In this document: piece by piece, positions 6,179 through 10,774 of the stretch
Numbering within the stretch: the first letter of the stretch is position 1
Layout: each line of letters begins with the position of its first letter
Assembly (NCBI GenBank): GCA_025450405.1
Contig: JANWHL010000239.1
Span: 1 to 10,774 of the forward strand
From: Ktedonobacterales bacterium
GTDB taxonomy: Bacteria; Chloroflexota; Ktedonobacteria; Ktedonobacterales; JADMIN01
DNA: 10,774 nucleotides
Direction of reading: 5' to 3'
Position numbers and translations under genes: made by a program
The notes under the pieces: model-generated
The model's input: only the letters and a program-made list of their open reading frames with translations
Databases searched by the model: none
What the model was told of the DNA's origin: nothing

Positions 6179-6973
6179 TCAATCTTCGAGCAACCCCCGG
6201 CGCATGGCGTACTTCACCAGCTCCGCGCGGCTGTGCAGATTCAGCTTGTCCATGACGTGGGTGCGGTGCGTGTCCACCGTCTTGGGGCTGATGAACAGCC
6301 GCTCCCCGATCTGGTTGTTGGTGTAGCCCTCGGCCACCAGCTTGAGGATCTCGCGCTCGCGCTCAGTCAGCTCGCTATAGCTGTCACGCTCCTCGCCGGT
6401 GCGCACCCGCTGCAGGTAGTCGCCCACCATCATGGACTGGGCCGAGCTGGAGAGATACACGCTGCCCCGGTTCACCAGCCGGATGGCGTTCAGCAGCTCG
6501 GTGTCGGCGACCTCCTTGAGCATGTACCCCGACGCCCCCGCGCGCAGCACCTGGAAAAGATACTCCTCGTTCTCGTGCATGGTCAGCACCAGCACGCGCA
6601 CGCCGGGCAACAGCCGCTTGACCTGTCGCGTCGCCTCGATGCCGTTCAGCTCGGGCATGGTGATGTCCATCAGGATGACGTCTGGCTGGATGCGCTGCGC
6701 CTCCGCGATCGCCTGGCGCCCGTCGCTGGCCTCGCCCACCACCTCCATGTCCGGCTGCGCGTTCAGCATCATGCGCAGGCCGGCCCGCAGGATGGTGTGG
6801 TCGTCCGCCAACAGCACGCGGATGCGCCGCTCGACCGGTGGCTCGGCGCCCGGCCTTGCCTCTGGGTGGACGGCCCCCGGAGTTGGCGCGGTCTGTGTGG
6901 GTGGTGATATCGACATGGGTGGTGCCATCCTGGGGGTATCGCGGTGCTCCCGCATGAGGTCAGCGCCGTTCAT
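6179..6973 (-). CDS. NarL/FixJ-type response regulator (REC + LuxR HTH)
   Basis: 264 residues. Transcription factor expected to be phosphorylated by the adjacent kinase. The receiver domain (about 50-170) has the acidic pair Asp57/Asp58, phospho-acceptor Asp103 in LMDITMPELNG, Thr131 in VLTMH and Lys153 in YMLKEV, a full active site. The LuxR-type helix-turn-helix (about 200-262) has LTEREREILKLVAEG and the recognition region SPKTVDTHRTHVMDKLNLHSRAEL kept in pieces as TVDTHRTHVMDKL. ATG 6973 overlaps the kinase stop as ATGA, implying translational coupling. That start gives an unusual 50-residue Pro/Ala-rich N-terminal extension before the receiver; later in-frame ATGs (for example codons 7 and 16) are possible. 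Its target genes are not evident, although it sits next to the XdhC gene in convergent orientation. Confidence 0.96.
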   Translation of the reverse strand: MNGADLMREHRDTPRMAPPMSISPPTQTAPTPGAVHPEARPGAEPPVERRIRVLLADDHTILRAGLRMMLNAQPDMEVVGEASDGRQAIAEAQRIQPDVILMDITMPELNGIEATRQVKRLLPGVRVLVLTMHENEEYLFQVLRAGASGYMLKEVADTELLNAIRLVNRGSVYLSSSAQSMMVGDYLQRVRTGEERDSYSELTEREREILKLVAEGYTNNQIGERLFISPKTVDTHRTHVMDKLNLHSRAELVKYAMRRGLLED

Positions 6974-8301
6974 CGCGCGTCCGCCGGCTCAGCCGGCACC
7001 TCAGCTGGGCGTTCATCCCGCGCCACATCAGCCGCTCGGCGGTCCTCCACCGCCGGCTCTTCGCCCACGGTCATGACCATGGCGCCCGTGTCCGCGGCGC
7101 CCGTGTCCACGGCGGTCATGACCACGGCGATTGTGCGCGCGGGAGTTGCGCCCTCGGAAACGCTGCCGCGCACCGGCATCGTGACCTCGATGCGTGTCCC
7201 GTCGCCGGGTGTCGACTCAATCGCCATCGAGCCGTCGAGCAGCATGGCGCGCTCCTGCATCCCCGCCAGGCCCAGGCCGCGGTCCTGCCACGGGGTCTTG
7301 AGGACGGCCCGAGCATCGAAGCCCGCGCCGTCGTCGCGGACCAAGGCCCGCACCAGCCCCGGCTCCGCCGTCATCGTCACCCAGGCCTTGTGTGCCCGCG
7401 CGTGCTTGGCCGTGTTGGTCAGCGATTCCTGGATGACGCGATAGAGGGCCGTCTCCATGTCCGCCGGCAGCCGCTCCTTGAAGCCGCTGGCGCTGAACTC
7501 CACCGCGACACCGCAGTTCCGCTGGTACTCCTTGATGTACCAGCGCAGCGCGGGCAGCAGGCCCCAGTCGTCCAGCGCGCTCGGCCGCAGGTCGATGCTC
7601 AGGTTGCGCACGGCGCGCAATGTTTGGTGGGCGAGCGCTCGCGTGTCGGCGACCCGGCCTCGCGCCTCTTCACTGGTGACCGTCTCCTCCAGCAGCGCGA
7701 GACTGATCAGCAGCGAGGTGAGCACCTGGCTGGTTTCGTCGTGCAGCTCGCGGGCGATGCGCTTCCGCTCCTGCTCCTGCGCGTGGAGGATCTGGCTGGC
7801 GCGCGACCGCGAGACGTCGTCGAGGGCCTGGAGCATCGTATTCAGCGCGACGGCGAGCTGGTCGGCGTCGGGGTCGAGCCCGCTCACCGCCGCCCGCAGG
7901 TTCATCTCGCCGGCCTGGACGCGGCTCATGGTCTCGCGCAGGCGGGTCAGCGGCGCGAAGGCCAGCTTGAGCAGCACGAAGTTGATGGCGACGCTAGCGA
8001 GCAGGCCGGTCGCCACGAAGCCGACCAGGACGGGCATGCCGCTGCCCTCATGGAGGCGTGTCGCCAGATACGTTCCCATCGTGGCCCCGAGCAGGATCAC
8101 CACGCTGTTGGCGACGAGGACCTTATAGAGCACGGGCAGCTCGAGCAGCCGCACGGGGATGCGCAGCGCCAGGGCCAACACGCCGGGCACGGGTTGCGAT
8201 TCCACGCGCGGCAGGGGCACGGTGCGGGCTGGGTCATCAGGCGCGGCGGCGGGGGTGATCGACTGGCTTGTGGGCGCTCCCACGGCGGGGGTGGAATTCA
8301 T
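6970..8301 (-). CDS. NarL-family sensor histidine kinase (2 TM, HAMP, HisKA_3, HATPase)
   Basis: 443 residues. Membrane kinase expected to phosphorylate the response regulator downstream. Residues 1-55 are a Pro/Ala-rich cytoplasmic segment. Two membrane helices (about 59-80 and 90-115) are separated by only about nine residues, so there is almost no extracellular sensor domain; the signal may be sensed in or near the membrane. HAMP about 115-165, a short coiled coil, then the H-box QERKRIARELHDE with His187. ATPase motifs: N-box LYRVIQESLTNTAKHA (Asn296), DDGAGFDA (323-330), RGLGLAGMQERA (341-352). A 65-residue Ala/Glu-rich tail after the ATPase contains short repeats (VMT-V, DTGAADTGA). The start is set by GGAGGT (8311-8316, 9-base spacer), and a strong promoter lies just upstream. 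Its stop overlaps the regulator's start. Confidence 0.96.
   Translation of the reverse strand: MNSTPAVGAPTSQSITPAAAPDDPARTVPLPRVESQPVPGVLALALRIPVRLLELPVLYKVLVANSVVILLGATMGTYLATRLHEGSGMPVLVGFVATGLLASVAINFVLLKLAFAPLTRLRETMSRVQAGEMNLRAAVSGLDPDADQLAVALNTMLQALDDVSRSRASQILHAQEQERKRIARELHDETSQVLTSLLISLALLEETVTSEEARGRVADTRALAHQTLRAVRNLSIDLRPSALDDWGLLPALRWYIKEYQRNCGVAVEFSASGFKERLPADMETALYRVIQESLTNTAKHARAHKAWVTMTAEPGLVRALVRDDGAGFDARAVLKTPWQDRGLGLAGMQERAMLLDGSMAIESTPGDGTRIEVTMPVRGSVSEGATPARTIAVVMTAVDTGAADTGAMVMTVGEEPAVEDRRAADVARDERPAEVPAEPADAR
7069..7129 (-). repeat. 45-bp-period repeat in the kinase C-terminal tail
   Basis: GGTCATGACCATGGCG (7069-7084) recurs as GGTCATGACCACGGCG (7114-7129); each contains the 10-bp palindrome GGTCATGACC. 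Between them GCGCCCGTGTCC occurs twice, 15 bp apart (7082-7093, 7097-7108). All periods are multiples of three, so the frame is kept (VMTAV, DTGA DTGA, VMTV). Confidence 0.85.
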
Positions 8302-8310
8302 CGCGTGCGG

Positions 8311-8316
8311 ACCTCC
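8311..8316 (-). promoter_or_regulatory. Ribosome binding site of the histidine kinase
   Basis: GGAGGT on the minus strand, nine bases before ATG 8301, confirms that start over later in-frame codons. Confidence 0.8.
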
Positions 8317-8328
8317 AGGGCTACCCGC

Positions 8329-8357
8329 ATTGTACCGCTGGCGGCTGGGGGTGTCAA
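8329..8357 (-). promoter_or_regulatory. Sigma-70-type promoter of the two-component operon
   Basis: On the minus strand a consensus -35 TTGACA (8357-8352) is followed after exactly 17 bp by TACAAT (8334-8329), one mismatch from TATAAT. Transcription would start near 8322, leaving about 20 bases before the kinase ATG, with the ribosome site in between. This is the best-formed promoter in the window. Confidence 0.85.
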
Positions 8358-8759
8358 AGCCGCATGGCCGTCCGTGTCGACATCCATACTCTGGGGAGGC
8401 GATTCACCGCGAGCCGCACCGCGCGGGGAACGTTGACCGCGGAGGAGCGAACGAGTCGCTGAGTTCATCGCGAAGGAGATCCGACGTGCCGGCCCTACCA
8501 TCCGTCACACCAGTGGTGTCAGTTCTGCGTGCCGGGGTGAACTCGTTTGCGTCATTGCTCGCGGTGGCGCAAGACTCCAAGGAGGCGACCGTTCCTGAAC
8601 CAGGATACCGGCGACCGCGATCGGCGCGGGGGAATGCATCGGCGGTCTGGGGGCTGCCTTGACCCTCCACAGCGCTCCCGATGTGAGCATGCCGACGGCG
8701 ATCAAGCGGCTGCTGGGCGCACCGACGAAGCGGAACGGATTACCGGGATCGCGTATGTT
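8358..8759. other. Region between the kinase promoter and the methyltransferase, no assignable gene
   Basis: About 400 bp. I see no protein family, RNA gene or clear terminator. It contains a 13-bp odd palindrome ACACCA-G-TGGTGT (8507-8519); a segment like the repeat cluster's GTTAACCGCCGAG (GTTGACCGCGGAGGAGCG, about 8431-8448); and a plus-strand open stretch from about 8598 to 8763 (…ECIGGLGAALTLHSAPDVS then MPTAIKRLLGAPTKRNG) that lacks a ribosome site, matches no family I know and runs into the methyltransferase end. It could be a gene remnant or chance. Confidence 0.5.
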
Positions 8760-10774
8760 CTAGAGCTCGTCGCCCGGCGGCTCGAACTCGCGCAGCCGCC
8801 GGAGCATCCGCGCCCGCTCGGTGATCAGCGCCTTGAAGTCACCGGCGGTGCGCTCCCACTCCGCTGTGCGCGCGGGCAGTGGCAGCGTTACCTCCAGCAG
8901 GCGCTTGCCAAGCTGGCCGAGTGTGGATTGGACAAATACCAGGTCGCGGATGTGGTGGCGTACCATCGGCAGGTTGAGCAGATAGAGCAGCTCAAAGGCA
9001 TCCACCGGCGCGGATGACCCCAGCGTGAGGATGCGGATGTGACTCTGCACCACGCACCGCGCGTTATGCTCCAGCAGAATAGCCGCGCGGCCGATCCGAT
9101 ACCGTCCATCACAGACCAACAGCAGATCGCGCGGGTTGAGGCATTGCTGGTCCGCGTAGCGCCGGTACACCTCCTCACTCACGCTCCTAGTCGGATCAAT
9201 CGAGACCTCAAAATTGGCGATGTCCGATGTGCGCACAAAGGGAATGTCCCCCGTGCCGTACGCCTCAGCGCCAACCTCGTGTCCCTTGCGGATGCGCAGG
9301 TGGCCGTCGCGGACCAACTGGCCAATGGTCGTGAGCGTGGCGTCCATCCGCCGCGCCGCCGCCTCCAGCTCGCGCAGCGGCGCCCGGTCGTAATACCGCG
9401 GCACCAGGTAGTATGGCTCCGGGGCCGCCACCGCCTGCCATGGGCCACCGCCCGCCTCGCGCCCAGCGAAGCGCTGCCCGATGGCCACCAGGTCGTCAGG
9501 ATACGGCGCGCCGCCCGCCGTCACCGGCCGTCCGCGCCGGTCGTGCCCACAGTGCGCCGCCACCGCTGTCCACAGCCCGCGCGCCGGCACGCTGCCCATC
9601 TGGCTCCCCTCTCCCCGTGAGAGAGGGACTGGGGGTGAGGCCTCCGCACGCCTCTCTGTGCTCTCCGCGGCCTCTGTGGTTCGTCCCTTTTCCCTCTCCC
9701 TCCTCCCCTCCGTGTCCTTTGTGTCCTCAGTGTGAATTTCTCTGTGCTCTCTTCCCTCCGTCGACCCCTTCCGGAAGAACAGCACGTTCGTCTTGGTGTC
9801 CGTCCCCGGCTGAAAGGTCGTCCGCGGGCAGTCCAGCAGCGCGAAGATATGCCCCTGGGAGCGGATGTAGTCCAAGACGTAGCCCAGACTCTGATTCCCG
9901 AAGACCCCCTCGGGCAGCACGATGCCCATCCGGCCGCCCGGACGCAGCAGCCGGATGCCCAGCTCGATGAACAAGATCTGCGGATCTTGCGCGCCGAGCG
10001 TGGTCGCCGTCTGGCGCCAGCCCGAGAGCGTGCGGACCCAGCGGTGACCGAGCGCGAACTGGCGCAGGATCGCCGCCTCGGTCACCTTGATGCGCGCGCC
10101 GAAGGGCGGATTGGTCAGCACCACATCGGCGCCGAGCGGCGAGCCGTCGGGCGGCAACGCCGCCAGACCGGCGAGGTCCAGCGCGTTCGCGTGATGGACG
10201 GCGCCGCGTTCCGGCGCCAATATAGCCAGCGCCGCCTCGGCCAGCCGCGCCAGGTCATAGTCCTTCTCCACGCCGACGAGCGCGATACCCTGGCCGCCAG
10301 CTCGCACACCTTCCTCCGCCCACGCGGCTCGCGTCTCGATCAGGAAGCCGCCCGTCCCGCAGGCCGGGTCCACCACGCGCTCGTCGGGCCGCGGATCGAG
10401 GATGGTGATCATCGCGCGCGCGAGCGTCCGCGGCGTGAAGAACTGCCCCTTCTCGCCACGCAGCCGCGGACCCATCAGCGCCTGAAACGCCTCCCCTAGC
10501 GCGTGCGCCGGGGCGTCGCGCAGCGCTAGGGGGGCGAGCGCCGCCAACCCACGGCGCAGTGCGCGGTCCTCCAGATGGAACCCGTCCCCGGCCGTGAGGA
10601 CCCGCGGCGATGCCGCTTTCAGTAGCGGCGCCAGCAGGTCACTGGCGGTGCCCGCACCCGCCACATAGCGCGCGATCCGGTCGCCGCCAGCCTCGCCATT
10701 GCGCTCGGCGCCCAGCTTGGCCAGCAGCAGATTGGTCAGGTCCGCGATGATGCGCTCGGCCCGGCTGGTCCCGC
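8760..10774 (-). CDS. N6-adenine DNA methyltransferase fused to a type I-like specificity (TRD) domain; 5' end outside window
   Basis: At least 670 residues; the frame is open to the right edge (upstream of GTG 10664 it reads ERIIADLTNLLLAKLGAER, like the N-terminal helical domain of HsdM), so the true start lies outside. It would methylate adenine in a specific DNA sequence. HsdM-type landmarks: GEKGQFFTPRTLARAM (about 10415-10460), SAM motif I DPACGTGGF (10344-10370), catalytic NPPF (10101-10112), then LPEGVFGNQSLGYVLDYI and FQPGTDTKTNVLFF. After the catalytic domain a 55-residue repeat-encoded insert (9600-9764) interrupts the gene in frame; the sequence resumes with AAHCGHDRRGRPV and DDLVAIGQRFAG, usual for the family. 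The C-terminus (about 8760-9400) resembles one half of an HsdS specificity subunit: TIGQLVRDGHLRIRKG, IPFVRTSDIANFEV, CLNPRDLLLVCDG, VFVQSTLGQLGKRLLEV, and a final helix. No nuclease or helicase domain is in the visible part. It could be a type IIG-like enzyme with a missing N-terminal nuclease, a solitary methylase, or part of a larger defence system. Confidence 0.93.
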   Translation of the reverse strand, partial: GTSRAERIIADLTNLLLAKLGAERNGEAGGDRIARYVAGAGTASDLLAPLLKAASPRVLTAGDGFHLEDRALRRGLAALAPLALRDAPAHALGEAFQALMGPRLRGEKGQFFTPRTLARAMITILDPRPDERVVDPACGTGGFLIETRAAWAEEGVRAGGQGIALVGVEKDYDLARLAEAALAILAPERGAVHHANALDLAGLAALPPDGSPLGADVVLTNPPFGARIKVTEAAILRQFALGHRWVRTLSGWRQTATTLGAQDPQILFIELGIRLLRPGGRMGIVLPEGVFGNQSLGYVLDYIRSQGHIFALLDCPRTTFQPGTDTKTNVLFFRKGSTEGREHREIHTEDTKDTEGRREREKGRTTEAAESTERRAEASPPVPLSRGEGSQMGSVPARGLWTAVAAHCGHDRRGRPVTAGGAPYPDDLVAIGQRFAGREAGGGPWQAVAAPEPYYLVPRYYDRAPLRELEAAARRMDATLTTIGQLVRDGHLRIRKGHEVGAEAYGTGDIPFVRTSDIANFEVSIDPTRSVSEEVYRRYADQQCLNPRDLLLVCDGRYRIGRAAILLEHNARCVVQSHIRILTLGSSAPVDAFELLYLLNLPMVRHHIRDLVFVQSTLGQLGKRLLEVTLPLPARTAEWERTAGDFKALITERARMLRRLREFEPPGDEL
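9600..9764 (-). repeat. 165-bp in-frame block of two dispersed-repeat families inside the methyltransferase gene
   Basis: Exactly 55 codons. On the coding strand, family A (about 9764-9641) contains TTCACACTGAGGACACAAAG and ACCACAGAGGCCGCGGAGAG and encodes Glu/Arg/Thr-rich sequence (HREIHTEDTKDTEGRR, TTEAAESTERRAEA). Family B (about 9640-9602) is CCTCACCCCCAGTCCCTCTC plus a stem CCCTCTC/GAGAGGG (9607-9613 with 9621-9627), encoding SPPVPLSRGEGS; such 'plain-repeat' sequences are common between genes in some GC-rich genomes. Family A is also found at 4800-4990. Confidence 0.85.

Noticed and set aside
7390..8436. A 348-codon plus-strand frame across the kinase gene
   Set aside because: Antisense shadow of a kinase with all catalytic motifs, a promoter and a ribosome site; its sequence is His/Gln/Arg-rich as expected of a shadow frame.
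9600..9764. The block inside the methyltransferase as a frameshift or pseudogene lesion
   Set aside because: The frame stays open and family-like sequence resumes in the same frame on both sides, so the gene is intact.
9732..10499. A 255-codon plus-strand frame opposite the methyltransferase
   Set aside because: Antisense to the conserved catalytic domain; no ribosome site and no recognisable fold.

Overview
GC-rich bacterial DNA with dense coding, strong G/C third positions, GTG starts and purine-rich dispersed repeats. The mix of genes suggests Chloroflexota: alaS, a deoxyhypusine-synthase-family gene, an XdhC/CoxI protein, a NarL-type two-component pair, and a hypothetical protein whose domain recalls ones I associate with that phylum. 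The repeat style (TTCACA-TGAGGACAC-GGAGG, ACCACA-AG-CACGGAGG) points the same way. This placement is inference; no rRNA or other decisive marker is present.

Layout. Plus strand: the 3' end of alaS (3-809) followed by a perfect 16-bp hairpin; a hypothetical acidic protein (973-1944, possibly starting at 1177) whose 5' region carries a perfect 28-bp palindrome; a membrane-anchored CHAP-domain protein (2304-3455); a deoxyhypusine synthase family enzyme (3577-4809); about 300 bp of purine-rich repeat sequence; and an XdhC/CoxI-family protein (5114-6175). Minus strand: a NarL/LuxR response regulator (6179-6973) and its histidine kinase (6970-8301), overlapping as ATGA and driven by a near-consensus sigma-70-type promoter (8329-8357); about 400 bp with no assignable gene; and an N6-adenine DNA methyltransferase carrying a C-terminal specificity (TRD) domain (8760 to the right edge, 5' end missing).

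How the parts relate. The plus-strand genes look like separate transcription units: several have an extended -10 element (TGn plus a TATAAT-like hexamer) about 55-60 bp before a GTG start. The kinase and regulator form one translationally coupled operon. The methyltransferase looks like the modification/specificity part of a restriction or defence locus; any restriction partner would lie beyond the right edge.

Most unusual: two unrelated dispersed-repeat families, one of which also fills the 4.8-5.1 kb intergenic region, sit inside the methyltransferase gene as a 165-bp in-frame block encoding a 55-residue charged linker between the catalytic domain and the specificity region. Also notable are the 28-bp palindrome, the inside-out CHAP protein with its DW pentapeptide repeats, and a bacterial DHS homologue that keeps the catalytic lysine. 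I see no CRISPR array, tRNA, rRNA or transposase.
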